Source of the DNA: Scilla litardierei
Taxonomy: Eukaryota; Streptophyta; Magnoliopsida; Asparagales; Asparagaceae
DNA length: 64,000 nucleotides
Reading direction: 5' to 3'
Assembly: GCA_030789695.1 (NCBI GenBank)
Contig: CM061141.1
Coordinates: 169,336,807-169,400,806, forward strand
How positions within the stretch are numbered: position 1 is the stretch's first letter; the number at the start of each line of letters is the position of its first letter. The notes under the pieces were generated by a model, which saw only the letters and a program-made list of their open reading frames with translations, did not search any database and was not told the origin of the DNA. Of this stretch, positions 47,550-61,900 are shown in pieces. A program made the translations under genes and the position numbers.

Positions 47550-49436
47550 CGGTTGCAGAAAATTGAATGTTTGAAGCATTTTTTGATTTCTGGCTGCCCT
47601 AGCTCACTCTAATTAAAGAATGAAGACATTTTAGTTCTCAAACGATCGAAATATTCATTAATGAGCTTCAAATTAAACGTCACCATCTTTTTCTACCAAA
47701 AAACTGCAAGAATTAACTTTTGGGTTCAAAACACAAGTTACTGCACCCGTCTCTGATTTCTGAGACTCGCACGGATTTGTGGCAGTTTTGGGGGAATATG
47801 AGGACAAATGGATAGTAAACGTTGTTTCAACGTGGAGAGGAGGTAGTTTTCCCAATTCTGACGAAATTTCGATTGGAATTACCCTACCGTTGTCCAAAAT
47901 AACACGTTTGCAGTGGTCTTCGATTTTTGGCGGCCCTGGCTCACTCTAATGGATGAAGGATGGCATTCTAGTCCTCAAACGATCGAAATCTTTGTTTCGG
48001 GGCTTCCAATAAGGCGTCACCATCGTTTTCTAAAGAAAAGTACACGAAAATACTCTTGGATTCAAAACACAAGCTATTGCACCCCTCTCTGATTTCGGGG
48101 ACTCGAACGGATTGCGTGGGAGTTTTGTAAGAATGAGGTCAAATGGAGAGTAAACGTTGTTTCTATGTGGAGAGGAGTTTGTTTCCGCTATTCCCATGAA
48201 ATTTCAATATGAATTGCCCAACGGTAGTCCAAAATAGCAGATTTAATATATTTTTCGGTTTCTGGCTACCGTAACTAACTAAAATTGATGAAGGAGGGCA
48301 TTCTAGGCCCCAAACAATCTAAATATTCGTTCCTGAGCTTCCGATTGTGCGTCAGCTTAGTTTTCTGCCAAAAAACTGAAAGAATTTACTCTTGGTTTCA
48401 AAACACAAGAAATTCCACATGTCTATGATTTTTGGGACTCGCAATGATTTCGTAGGAGTTTTGGGGGAATATGAGGATACATGGAGAGTAAAACATTGTT
48501 TCTATGTGGAGTGGAGTTCGTTTCCTCTATTCCCATAAAATTTCAATTGGCATTGCCCAACAGTTGTCCAAAATAGATGGTGTTAAGTATTTTACGGTTT
48601 CTTGCTGCCCTAGCTCACTCTAATAGATGAAGTAGTGCATTCTAGGTCATACACGATCGAAATCTTCATTCATGAGCTTTCGATAGTGCGTCATCATCGT
48701 TTTCAACCGAAAAAGGACACGAGTTTTCGCTTGGATTCAAAACACAAGCAATTGCACCCGTCTCTGATTTCTGGGTCTCACGAGGATTTTGTGGGAGTTT
48801 TGGCAGAATAAGAGGATAAATATAGTGTTAAACATTGTTTAAATACAGAGAGGAGGTTGGTTTTTTATTCCCACGAAATTTCAATAGCAATTGCTCAACG
48901 GTAGCCCAAAATTGAAGGTTTGAAGAATATCTCGATTTCTGGCTACTCTAGCTCACTCTAAAAGATGAAGGATGGCATTTTATGTCTCAACGATCGAAAT
49001 ATTCCTTACTGATCTTCCGATTGTGCGTCACCATCGTTTTCTACCAAAAAACCTCAAGAATTAACTCTTGGTTTAAAACACAAGTTTGCTCATGTCTCTG
49101 ATTTCTGGGACTCGCACGGATTTCTTGGGTGTTTTTGAGGAATATGAGGACAAATGTTGAGTAAACATTGCTTCTACGTGGAGAGGAGGTAGTTATCACA
49201 ATCCTGACGAAATTTCAATTGGAATTTCCCAGCAATTGTCCAAAATAACACGTTTGAAGTGTTTTTCGATTTCTAGCTGCCCTAGCTCCCCTCTAATATA
49301 TGAAGGGTGGCATTCTAGGCCTCGAAATCTTCGTTTCGGGGCTTCCAATAGTGCGTCACCATCGTTTCCTACCGAAAAACTATATGAATTTACTCTTGGA
49401 TTCAAAACACAAGCAATTGCACCCCTCTCTGAATTC
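47550..49436. repeat. Satellite A 3.36-kb higher-order unit, copy 4, cut by gap
   Basis: The first 1887 bp of a further unit. Differences seen are one extra A (GTAAAACATTG near 48490) and one extra C (CTCCCCTCT near 49289). It stops at GAATTC before the N run. Confidence 0.92.
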
Positions 49437-49936
49437 NNNNNNNNNNNNNNNNNNNNNNNNNNNNNNNNNNNNNNNNNNNNNNNNNNNNNNNNNNNNNNNN
49501 NNNNNNNNNNNNNNNNNNNNNNNNNNNNNNNNNNNNNNNNNNNNNNNNNNNNNNNNNNNNNNNNNNNNNNNNNNNNNNNNNNNNNNNNNNNNNNNNNNNN
49601 NNNNNNNNNNNNNNNNNNNNNNNNNNNNNNNNNNNNNNNNNNNNNNNNNNNNNNNNNNNNNNNNNNNNNNNNNNNNNNNNNNNNNNNNNNNNNNNNNNNN
49701 NNNNNNNNNNNNNNNNNNNNNNNNNNNNNNNNNNNNNNNNNNNNNNNNNNNNNNNNNNNNNNNNNNNNNNNNNNNNNNNNNNNNNNNNNNNNNNNNNNNN
49801 NNNNNNNNNNNNNNNNNNNNNNNNNNNNNNNNNNNNNNNNNNNNNNNNNNNNNNNNNNNNNNNNNNNNNNNNNNNNNNNNNNNNNNNNNNNNNNNNNNNN
49901 NNNNNNNNNNNNNNNNNNNNNNNNNNNNNNNNNNNN
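49437..49936. other. Assembly gap, 500 N
   Basis: Exactly 500 N. Satellite A lies on the left and satellite B on the right, so adjacency of the two families rests on scaffolding only. Confidence 1.
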
Positions 49937-52820
49937 GGGCAAAAATGTCAACATTTACCCAAAATTATCAAGCTCGCACAACCGGCAAAATTGTGACCGT
50001 TTTGCGCACAGAGCAAAACTGTATAAATTTTCCCAAAATTCCTCAGCGTGCACAACCTGCAAAAGTGTGGCCGTTTTGCACATTGACCAAAAATGTCAAC
50101 ATTTCACTACAATTACTCAACGCTCACAACCGGCAAAATGTTGATCTTTTTGCACGCAGAGAAAAAATGTCTACATTTTACCAAAATTACCCAACGCGCA
50201 CATCTGGCAAAATTGTGAGCATTTTGCGTGCTGAGCAAAAGTGTCTACATTTACCTAAAATTACAAAATAGTCGACATTTACCCAAAATTATCCAGCATG
50301 CACAGCCGGCAAAATTGTGACTGTTTTGCGTCCGGTGCAAAACAGTATACATTTGCCCAAAATTATCCAGCACACACCCGGCAAAATTTAGACCGTTTTG
50401 CGCACCGAGTTAAACTGCCTACATTTGACCAAAATTACCAAACGTGCACAATCAGCAAAATTGTGACCATTTTGAGCGCTGATCAAAACTGTATACGTTT
50501 TCCAAAAATTACGCAGCACGCACAACCAGCGAAATTGTGACAGTTTTGCGTGCTGAGCAGAACTGTCTGCATTTACCTAAAATTACACAGTACGCACAAC
50601 CGACAAAATGTTATCGTTCTGCGTGCTGAGCAAAAATGTCTACATTTACACAAAATTACCCCGCGCGCACAACCCGCAACATTGTGAATGTTTTACGCAC
50701 TACGCAAATAATGTCCACATTTACCCAAAATTACCAGCGCACACACCCGACAAAATTGTGACCGTTTTGCGCGCGCAGTAAAAATGTCGACATTTACCCA
50801 AAATTACTCAGCCTGCACAACCAGCAAAATTGTGACCGTTTTGCGCGCTGAGCATACCGATTTAAATTTTCCCAAAATTCCTCTGCCCTCACAACCTCCA
50901 AAATTGAGTCTGTTTTGCCCGTTGAGCAAAAATGCCAACATTTACCCAAAATTATTCAACGCTCACAACCGGCAAAATGGTGACCATTTTACGCGCGGAG
51001 CAAAAAATGTCAACATTTAACCAAAATTAGCCAGCGTGCACATCCGTCAAAATTGTGATCGTTTTGTGTGCTGAGCAAAAGTGTCTACATTTACCTAAAA
51101 TTACAAAATAGTCTACATTTACCCAAAATTACCCAGCGCGCAAAACTTGCAAAATTGTGACCGTTTTGCATCCTTGATAAATTGTCTACATTTACTCGAA
51201 ATTACCCAGCGCGCACAACCGGCAAAATTGTGACTGTTTTGCACGCTGCGTAAAAAATGTCTACATTTACCCAAACTTAACCGCGTGCACACCCGGAAAA
51301 ATTGTAACCGTTTTGCGCGTTGTGCAAAAATGTCTACATTTACCCAAAATTGCTATGGTGCACAACCGGTAAAAATTGTGACCGTTTTGCGCACTGGACA
51401 AAAATGTCAACATTTACCCAAAATTATCGCTGGCGCACAACCGACAAAATTGTGACTGTTTTGCGACCTGCGCAAAACAGTAAGGTTTCCATTCCCATCA
51501 TCATATTGAAGGAAACTTTAGCCCAAAATTACTCAACGCACATAGCTGGAAAAATTGAGACCGTTTTGTGCGCTGAGCTAAACTGCCTATATTTGACCAA
51601 AATTACCCAACGCGCACTGTCGGCAAAATTGTGACCGTTGTACGCGCCGAGCAAAACTGTCCACATTTTCCAAAAATTACGCAGCGCGCACAACCGGCAA
51701 AATTGTGACCTTTTTGTGCGCTGAGAAAAACGGTCTACATTCAACCAAAATACACAGTGCACACAACCGGCAAACTGTAACCGTTTTGCGTGCTTGGCAA
51801 AACTGTCTACATTTACCCAAAATTACCCAACGCGCACAACCCCAACATTGTGACTGTTTTGTGCACTACGCAAATAATGTCTACATTTACCCAAAGTGAC
51901 CCAGCGCGCAAAACCTGCAAAATTGTAACCATTTTGCGCGCTGACCAAATATGTCTACATTTATTCAAAGTGACTCAGTGCGCACAACCGACAAAATTGT
52001 GACCGCTTTGCGCGCTGAGCAAAACTGTCTATGTTTACCCAAACATACCAGCGCGCACACCCGACATAATTGTGACCGCTTTGCGCGCTGAGCAAAACTG
52101 TCTACATTTACCCAAAATTACCCATTGCGCACAACCGGAAAAAATGTGACTGTTTTGCGCGCGGGGCAAACTGTCTACATTTTCCCAAAATTACCCAACG
52201 CGCACAACTGGCAAAATTGCGACCGTTTAACGCGCTACGCAAATAACGTCTACAATTACCCAAAGTGACCCAGCACGCACAACCTACAAAATTGAGACCG
52301 TTTTTACGCGCTGACCAAATATGTTTACATTTACCCAAAGTGACACAGCGCACAACCTGCAAAATTGTGACCGTTTTACGCGCTGAGCAAAAATGTCTAC
52401 ATTTAACCAAAATTACTCTGCGCGCATAGCCGTCAAAATCGTGACTGTTTTGCGTGCTGACCAAATATGTATACATTTTCCCAAAGTAACTCAACGCGCA
52501 ACACCGACAAGATTGTGATCGTTTTGCGCTCTGAGCAAAAATGTCTACATTTAACCAAAATTACTCAGTGCGCATAGGCGGCAAAATTTTGACAGTTTTG
52601 CGAGCTGGACAAAACTATCTACATTTACGTAAAATTACGAGCGCGCACACCTAACAAAATTGTGACATTTAGCACACTGGGCAAAAATGTCTATATTTAC
52701 CCAAAATTACCCGCGCACACACTCGGCAAAATTGTGACCGTTTTGCGCGCTGCGCAGAAATGTCAACATTTACCCAAAATTACTCAACCTACTCAACCGG
52801 TAAAATTGTGACCGTTTTGC
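49937..52820. repeat. Satellite B higher-order unit of about 3.15 kb, copy 1
   Basis: Matching points lie 3149-3150 bp downstream in copy 2: AATAGTCGACATTT at 50268 and 53417, and GGTTTCCATTCCCATCATCA at about 51484 and 54634. Collinearity holds to at least 52820 (CTACTCAACCGGTAAAATTG). Confidence 0.8.
51482..51521. repeat. Foreign insert in a satellite B monomer, copy 1
   Basis: The normal ACAGTATACATTTGCCC (as at 62708) is replaced by a longer stretch containing GGTTTCCATTCCCATCATCA and TATTGAAGGAAACTTT. About 30 bp have no counterpart in the monomer. The same replacement is at about 54632-54671. Confidence 0.75.
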
Positions 52821-53085
52821 CAAAATTTCTTAGCGCATACAACCTGCAAAATTGTTGCTGTTTTGCACGTTGACAAAAAATGTCTACATTTACCCAAAAT
52901 TACTCAACGCCCACAACCGGCCAAATGGTGACCATTTTGCGCGCGGAGGAAAAAATGTCTACATTTAACCAAAATTACTCAGCGCGCATAGCCGGCAAAA
53001 TTGTGACAGTTTTGCGCGCTGGTCAAAACTATCTACATTTATCTAAAATTACCAGTACACACCGGGCAAAATTATGACCGTTTTG

Positions 53086-55970
53086 CGCGGTGCGCAAAAA
53101 TGTCAACATTTACCCAAAATTACTAAGCTCGCACAACCGTCAAAATTGTGACCGTTTTGCGCACAGAGCAAAACTGTATAAATTTTCCCAAAATTAATCA
53201 GCGTGCACAACTTGCAAAATTGTGGCCGTTTTGCACATTGACAAAAAATGTCTACATTTAACCAAAATTACTCAACGCTCACAACCGGCAAAATGGTGAT
53301 CTTTTTGAGCAAAAAATGTCTACATTTTACCAAAATTACCCAGTGCGCACATCTGGCAAAATTGTGAGCGTTTTGCGTGCTGAGAAAAAGTGTCTACATT
53401 TACCTAAAATTACAAAATAGTCGACATTTACCCAAAATTATCCAGCATGCACAGCCGGCAAAATTGTGACTGTTTTGCGTCATGTGCAAAACAGTATACA
53501 TTTGCCCAAAATTATCCAGCACACACCCGGCAAAATTGAGACTGTTTTGCGCGCCGAGCTAAACAGCCTACATTTGACCAAAATTACCAAACGCGCACAA
53601 TCAGCAAAATTGTGACCATTTTGCGCGCTGAGCAAAACTATCTACGTTTTCCAAAAATTACGCAGCACACACAACTGGCGAAATTGTGACAGTTTTGCGC
53701 GCTGAGCAGAACTGTCTGCATTTACCTAAAATTACACAGTGCGCACAACCGGTAAAATGTTATCGTTTTGCGTGCTGCGCATAACTATCTACATTTACCC
53801 AAAATTACCCCGCGCGCACAACCCGTAACAATGTGACTGTTTTACGCTTTACGAAAATAATTTCCACATTTACCCAAAATTACCAGCGCACACACCCGGC
53901 AAAATTGTGACTGTTTTGTGCGCGGAGTAAAAATGTCGACATTTACCCAAAATTACTCAGACTGTACAACCGGCAAAATTGTGACCGTTTTGCGCGCTGA
54001 GCAAACCGGTTTAAATTTTCCCAAAATTCCTCTGCCCGCACAACCTCCAAAATTGTGACTGTTATGCTCGTTGACCAAAAATGCCAACATTTACCCAAAA
54101 TTATTCAACGCTCACAACAGGCAAAATGGTGACCATTTTACACGCGGAGTAAAAAATGTCAGCATTTAACCAAAATTAGGCAGCGTGCACATCTGGCAAA
54201 ATTGTGACAGTTTTGTGTGCTTAACAAAAGTGTCTACATTTACCTAAAATTACAAAATAGTCTACATTTACCCAAAATTACCCAGCGCGCAAAACCGACA
54301 AAATTGTGACCGTTTTGCGTCCTTGAAAAATTGTCTACATTTACCCGAAATTACCCAGCGCGCACAGCCGGCAAAATTGTGATTGTTTTGCACGCTGCGC
54401 AAAAAATGTCTACATTTACCCAAAATTACCCGCGTGCACACCAGGAAAAATTGTGACCGATTTGCGCGTTGTGCAAAAAATTTGTACATTTACCCAAAAT
54501 TCCTATGGGGCACAACCGGTAAAAATTGCGACCATTTTGCGCACTGGACAAAAATGTCAACATTTACCCAAAATTATCCAGCGCGCACAGCCGACAAAAT
54601 TGGGACTGTTTTGCGACTTGCGCAAATCAGTATGGTTTCCATTCCCATCATCATATTGAAGGAAACTTTTGCCCAAAATTACTCAACGCGCATAGCTGGA
54701 AAAATTGAGACCGTTTTGTGCGCTGAGCTAAACTGCCTATATTTGACCAAAATTACCCAACGCGCACTGTCGGCAAAATTGTGACCGTTGTGTGCGCCGA
54801 GCAAAACTGTCCACATTTTCCAAAAATTACGCAGCGCGCACAACCGACAAAATTGTGACATTTTTGTGCGCTGAGAAAAACGGTCTACATTCAACCAAAA
54901 TACACAGTGCACACAACCGGCAAACTGTAACCGTTTTACGTGCTTGGCAAAACTGTCTACATTTACCCAAAATTACCCAGCGCGCACAACCCCCAACATT
55001 GTAAATGTTTTGTGCACTACGCAAATAATGTCTACATTTACCCAAAGTGACCCAGCGCGCACAACCTGCAAAATTGTGACCGGTTTGCGCGCTGACCAAA
55101 TATGTCTACATTTATCCAAAGTGACTCAGTGCGCACAACCGACAAAATTGTGACCGCTTTGCGCGCTGAGCAAAACTGTCTATGTTTACCCAAACATACC
55201 AGCGCGCACACCCGACAAAATTGTGACCGCTTTGCGCGCTGAGCAAAACTGTCTACATTTACCCAAAATTACCCATTGCGCACAACCGGAAAAAATGTGA
55301 CCGTTTTGCGCGCGAGGCAAACTGTCTACATTTTCCCAAAATTACCAAGCGCGCACAACCGGCAAAATTGCGTTCGTTTAACGCGCTACGCAAATAATGT
55401 CTACAATTACCCAAAGTGACCCAGCTCGCACAACCTGCAAAATTGAGACCGTTTTTACGCGCTGACCAAATATGTCTACATTAACCCAAAGTGACCCAGC
55501 GCACAACCTGCAAAATTGTGACCCTTTTACGCGCTGAGCAAATAATGTCTACATTTAACCAAAATTACTCTGGGCGCATAGCCGTCAAAATCGTGACTGT
55601 TTTGCGTGCAGACCAAATATGTATACATTTGCCCAAAGTAACTCAACGCGCAACACCGACAAGATTGTGATCGTTTTGCGCTCTTAGCAAAAATGTCTAC
55701 ATTTTACCAAAATTACTCAGTGCACATAGGCGTCAAAATTGTGACCGTTTTGCGCGCTGGACAAAACTGTCTACATTTACACAAAATTACTAGCGCTCAC
55801 ATCCGACAAAATTATGATCGTTTAGCACGCTGGGCAAAAATGTCTACTTTTACCCAAAATTACCCGCGCACACACCCGGCAAAATTGTGACCGTTTTGCG
55901 CGCTACGCAAAAATGTCAACATTTACCCAAAATTACTCCCCCTACTCAACCGGTAAAATTGTGACTGTTT
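53086..55970. repeat. Satellite B higher-order unit of about 3.15 kb, copy 2
   Basis: It is collinear with 49937-52820 with scattered substitutions. A more distant relative of its second half is found at about 62390-63900. Confidence 0.8.
54632..54671. repeat. Foreign insert in a satellite B monomer, copy 2
   Basis: Same insert as at 51482-51521 with one or two changes (TATGG for AAGG, CTTTTG for CTTTAG). It marks the second higher-order unit. Confidence 0.75.
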
Positions 55971-58900
55971 TGTGCGCTGACCAAAACTGTCTACATTTTC
56001 TAAAAATTATCTCAGCCCGCACAACCGTTAAAATTGTGAGAGTTTTGCGCGCTGAGGAAAACTGTCTACATTTACCCAAAATAATCCAGTGCGCACAACC
56101 GGAAAAATGTGACTGTTTTGCGTGCTACGCAAATAATATTTACATTTACCCAAAATTAGTAAATGCCCCCAACCCGCAAAATTGTGTCTGTTTTTACGCA
56201 CTGAGCATAAATGTCTACATTTACCCAAAGTGATCCAGCAGCGTACACAACCCGCAAAATTGAGACTGTTTTTGCGCGCTGACCAAATATGTATACATTT
56301 ATCCAAAATTACTCAGCGCTCACAACCGGCAAAATTGTGACCATTTTGCGCGCTGAGAAAAAAAATGTCTACATTTAACCAAAATAACTCAGCGCGCATA
56401 TGCGGAAAAATTGTGACCGTTTTGTGCGATGGGCAAAACTGTCAACATGTACCCAAAATTACTAGCACACACCATGCAAAATTGTGACCGTTTTGCGCGC
56501 TGTGCAAAAATGTTAACATTTACCCAAAATTACTCAGCCCGCACAATCGGCAAAATTGTGAAAGTTTTGCACCCAGAACAAAAGTGTCTAAATTTTCCCA
56601 AAATTCCTCAGCGCAAACAACCTGCAAAATTGTTGCTGTTTTGCACGTTGACCAAAAATGTCTACATTTACCCAAAATTACTCAACGCCCACAAACGGCA
56701 AAATGGTGACAATTTTTAGCGTGGAGCAAAAAATGTCTTCATTTAACCAAAATTACCCAGTACGCACATCCCGCAAAATTGTGACCGTTTTACGTGCTGA
56801 GCAAAAGTGTCTACATTTACCCAAAATTACAAAATAGTCAACATTTAGCCAAAATTACCCAGCGCACACAACCGGCGAAATTGTGACCGTTTTGCGTGCT
56901 TAGCAAACATGTCTACATTTACCCAAAATTACCAAGTGTGCACAACCGGCAAAATTACGACCATTTTGTGCGCCGCGCAAAAATTGTCTACATTTACCCA
57001 AAATTACCCAGCGTGCACAGCCGGCAAAATTGTGACCGTTTTGCGCGCTGTGCAAAAATGTCTACATTTAACCAAAATTACTCAGCGCGGTTAGCCGGCA
57101 AAATTGTGACCGTTTTGCGCGCTGTGCAAAAATGTCTACATTTAACCAAAATTACTCAGCTCGGTTAGCCGGCAAAATTGTGACCGTTTTGCGCGCTGTG
57201 CAAAAATCTCTACATTTACCCAAAATTACCTGTTCACACCGGGCAAAATTGTGACCGTTTTGCGCGCTGGGTAAAAATGTCAACATTTACCCAAAATTAC
57301 TAAGCCCGCACAACCGGCAAAATTGTGACCTTTTTGCGCTCAGAGCAAAACTGTATAAATTTCCCCAAAATTCCTCAGCATGCACAACGTCCAAAATTGT
57401 GGCAGTTTTGCACGTTGATCAAAAATGTCTACATTTACCCAAAATTATTCAACGCTCACAACCGGCAAAATGGTAACCATTTTGCGCACGTAGCAAAAAA
57501 TGTCTACATTTAACTAATATTACCCAGCGCGCACATCTGCCAAAATTGTGACCGTTTTGCGTGCTGATCAAAAGTGTCTATATTTACCTAAAATTACAAA
57601 ATAGTCTACATTTACCCAAAATTAACCAGCGCGCAAAACCGGCAAAATTGTGTTCGTTATCCGCGCTATGCAAAAATGTCTACATTTATCCAAAATTGCC
57701 ATGTGGGCACAACCGACAAAAATTGTGACCGTTTTGCACACTGGGTAAAAATGTCGATGTTTACTCAAAATTATCCAGCGCGCACAGCCGGACAAATTGT
57801 GACTGTTTTGCGTCATGCGAAAAACAGTATACATTTGCCCAAAATTATCCAGCGCACACCCGGCAAAATTGAGACCATTTTCCGCGCCGAGCTAAACTGG
57901 CCACGTTTGACCAAAATTACCAAACACGCACAATCCGCAAAATTGTGTCCGTTTTGTGCGCTGAATAAAACTGTCTACATTTTCCAAAAATTATGCAGCA
58001 CGCACAACCGGCGAAATTGTGACAGTTTTACGCGCTGAGCAAAACTGTCTACATTTTCGTAAAATTACACAGTGCGCACAACCGGTAAAAATGTTATCGT
58101 TTTGTGTGTTGAGCAAAACTTTATACATTTACCCAAAATTACCCAGCGCGCACAACCGGTAAAAATGTTATCGTTTTGTGTGTTGAGCAAAACTTTATAC
58201 ATTTACCCAAAATTACCCAGCGCGCACAACCCGCAACATTGTGAATGTTTAACGCAATACGCAAATAATGTCCACATTTACCCAAAGTGATCCAATGCTC
58301 ACAACCTGCAAAATAGTGACCGTTTTGCGCGCTGACCAAATATGTCTACATCTACCCAAAGTGACTCAGCGCGCACAATCGACAAAATTGTGACTGTTTT
58401 ACGCGCTGAGCAAAACTGTCTACATTAACCCAAAAGTACCAGCGCGCACACGCGGCAAAATTGAGACCGTTTTGCGCGCTGGGTAAAACTGTCAACAATT
58501 ACCCAAAATTACCAGCGCGAACACCCGGCAAAATTGTGACCGTTTTGCGCGCTAGGCAAAAATGTCTAGTATCCAAAATTACCAGGGCCCACACCCGGCC
58601 AAATTGTGACCGGTTTGCGCGCTGGGCAAAAATGTCTACATTTACCCAAAATTACCAGCGTCCACCTCGGCAAAATTGAGACCGTTTTGCGCGCCGAGCT
58701 AAACTGCCTACATTTGACCAAAATTACCAAACGCGCACAATCAGCAAAATTGTGACCCTTTTGAGCGCTGAGCAAAACTGTCTACCCAAAATTACACAGG
58801 GCGCATAACCGGCAAAAATGTGACCGTCTTGCGCGCGGGGCAAAACTGTCTACATTTACCCAAAATTACCAAGCGCACAACCGGCAAAATTGTGAGCGTT

Positions 58901-61900
58901 TTATGCGCTAGGCCAATAATGTCTACATTTACCCAAAGTGACCCAGCGTGCACAACCAGCAAAATTGAGACTGTTTTGCGCGCTGACCAAACATGTCCAC
59001 ATATTTATCCAAAGTGACCATTTTATGCGCAGAGCAAAAATGTCTTCTTTTAACCAAAAATACTCAGCGCTCATAGCCGGCAAAATTGTGACCGTTTTGC
59101 GAGATGGGAAAAACTGTCTACTTTTACCCAAAATTACCAACACGCACACACGGCAAAAATGTGACCGTTTTGCGCGCGTAGTAAAAATGTCATCATTTTC
59201 CCAAAATTACTCAGCCCGCACAATTGGCAAAATTGTGACCATCCAAAAATTATACAGCGCGCACAACCGGCAAAATTGTGACTGTTTTGCGCACTGAGCA
59301 AAACTGTCTACATTTGGCCAAAATTACACAGCGCGCACAACCGGCAAAAATGTGACCGTTTTGTGTGCTGGGCAAAACTGTCTACATTTTCCCAAAATTA
59401 CCCACCGCGCACAACCCGCAAAATTGTGACTGTTTTGCGCACTACGCAAATAATGCCTACATTTTACCCAAAGTGACGCAGCGAGAACAACCTGCAAAAT
59501 GGTGACCGTTTTGTGCACTGACCAAATATGTGTACATTTACCCAAAGTGACTCAGCGCGCACATCCGACAAAATTGTGTACGTTTTGCGCTCTGAGAAAA
59601 AATGTCTACATTTAACCAAAATTACTCAGCGCGCATAACCGGTAAAATTGCGACCGTTTTACGCACTGGACAAAACTGTCTACATTTACCCAAAATTACC
59701 AACGCGCACACCCGGCAAAATTGTGACCGTTTAAGGCGCTGGGCAAAAATGTCTACATTTACTCAAAATTACCAGAGCACACACCCTGCAAAATTGTGAC
59801 CGTTTTGCGCGCTGCGCAAAAATGTCAGTATTTACCCCCAATTACTTAGCCTGCACAACCGGCAAAATTGTGACCGTTTTTAGCGTTGACCAAAACTGTC
59901 TAAATTTTCCAAAAATTACCCAGCGCGCACAACCATCAAAATTGTGACAGTTTTGCGCGCTGAGCTAAACTGTCTACATTCACCCAAAATTATCAAGGGC
60001 ACACAACCGTCAAAAATGTGATCGTTTTGCGCGCTGGACAAAACTGTCTACATTTACCCAAAATTACCCAGCGCGCACAATCAGCCAAATTGTGACCGTT
60101 TTGCGCGCTATGCAAATAATGCCTACATTTACCCAAAATTTACCAGTGCACACAGCCCACAAAATTGTGACCGTTTTGCGCGCTGAGCAAAAATGTCTAC
60201 ATTTACCCAAAGTGACCTAGCGCGCACAACCTGCAAAATTTTGACTGTTTTGTGCGCTGGGTAAAACTTTCATCATTTACACAAAGTTACCCTGCGCGCA
60301 CAACCCGTAACATTGTGAATGTTTTGCGCAGAGAGCAAAAATGTCTACATTTAACCAAATTACTCAACGCGCATAGCCAGCAAAATTGTCTCCGTTTTGC
60401 GCTCTGGGCAAAACTGTCAACATTTACCCAAAATTACCAGCACACACCCAGCAAAATTGTGACCTTTTTGCATGCTGAGAAAAAATGTCAACATTTATCC
60501 AAAATCATCAGCCCGCACAACAGGCAAAATTGTGACCGTTTTGCGTGCTGAGCAAAAGTGTCTACATTTACCCAAACTTACAAAATAGTCTACAGTTACC
60601 CATCATTACCCAGCATACAAAACCGGAAAATTTTTGACAGCTTTGCGAACTTAGCAAAACTGTCTACATTTACCCAAAATTACACAGCGCACAAAGCCGA
60701 CAAAATTGTGACTGTTTTACGCGCTACACTAAAAAAGTCGACATTTACCCAAAATTATCCAGCATGCACCCCCGGCAAAATTGTGACCATTTTGCGCGCT
60801 ATGCAAAAATGTCTACATTTACAGAAAATTGCTATCTGTGTACAACCGGCAAAAATTGTGACCGTTTTGCGCCCTGGGCAAAAATGTCGACATTTACCCA
60901 AAATTATCCAGCGTGCACAGCCGACAAAAGTGTGACCGTTTTGCGCGCTGGGCTAAACTGCATTTGGCCAAAATTACCCAACACGCACAGTCAGCAATAT
61001 TCTGACCGTTTTGCGCGCTGGGCAAAACTGTCTACATTTTCCAAAATTACACAGCGTGCACACCCGGCAAAATTGTTCCCGTTTTGCGCGTTGTGCAAAA
61101 ATGTCTACATTTACCCAAAATTGACATGTGTGCACAGCCGGCAAAAATTGTGACCGTTTTGCGCTTTGGGCAAAAATGTCGACATTTACCCAAGATTATC
61201 CAGCGCCCCAACCCGGCAAAATTGTGACAGTTTTGCGCCTTGAGCAAAACAGGATACTTTTGCCCAACATTACGCAACGCACACAGCCGGCAAAAGTGAG
61301 ACAGTTCTGCGCGCTAAGCTAAACTGCCTACCTTTGGCCAAAATTACCCAATACGCATTGCCGGCAAAATTGTGACCGTTTTGCGCGCTGAGCAAAACTG
61401 TATACATTTTCCAAAAATTACCCACGCACACACCCAGCAAAATTGTGACCGTTTTGCGCGCGTCGCAAAAATGTCCACATTCACCCGAAATTACTCAGCC
61501 TGCACAACCAGCAAAATAGTGACCGTTTTGTGCGCTGGCAAAACTGTTTAAATTTTCCCAAAATTCCTCAGCGCGCACAACCTGTAAATTTGTGACCGTT
61601 TTGCCCGTTGACAAAAAATGTCAACATTTACCCAATATTACTCAACGCTCACAACCGGCAAAATGGTGACCATTTTACGCGCGGAGAAAAGAATGTCAAC
61701 ATTTAACCAAAATTAGCCAGCGCGCACATCCTGCAAAATTGTGACAGTTTTGCGTGCTGAGTAAAAGTGTCTACATTTACCTAAAATTACAAAATAGTCT
61801 ATATTTACCCAAAATTACCCAGCTCGCAAAACCGGCAAAATTGTGACCGTTTTGCGTCCTTGCAAAATTGTTTACATTTACCCAAAATTACCAAGCGCTC

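Larger units (their letters stand above)
28214..49436. repeat. Satellite A array, block 3 (about 63 monomers, with higher-order repeats)
   Basis: Monomers of 332-345 bp continue to the second gap. Homologous points (CGGTTGC followed by AMAAAATTGAATRTTTG) at 25803, 31951, 37458, 40821, 44185 and 47550 define successive higher-order units. Partial monomers of about 220 bp occur at about 30082-30305 and 35245-35468, where GACAAATGAAGGCT skips roughly 120 bp of the unit. Open frames of about 112 codons (for example 39529-39867, 42893-43231, 46258-46596) are whole-monomer frames and not genes. Confidence 0.95.

Noticed and set aside
9490..49436. Many 60-120-codon open frames in satellite A as genes
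   Set aside because: They are whole-monomer frames in a tandem repeat, open on both strands, with no domain, start context or neighbouring gene structure.
49196..50271. Long open frames across the second gap
   Set aside because: They consist mainly of N and join two unrelated satellites.
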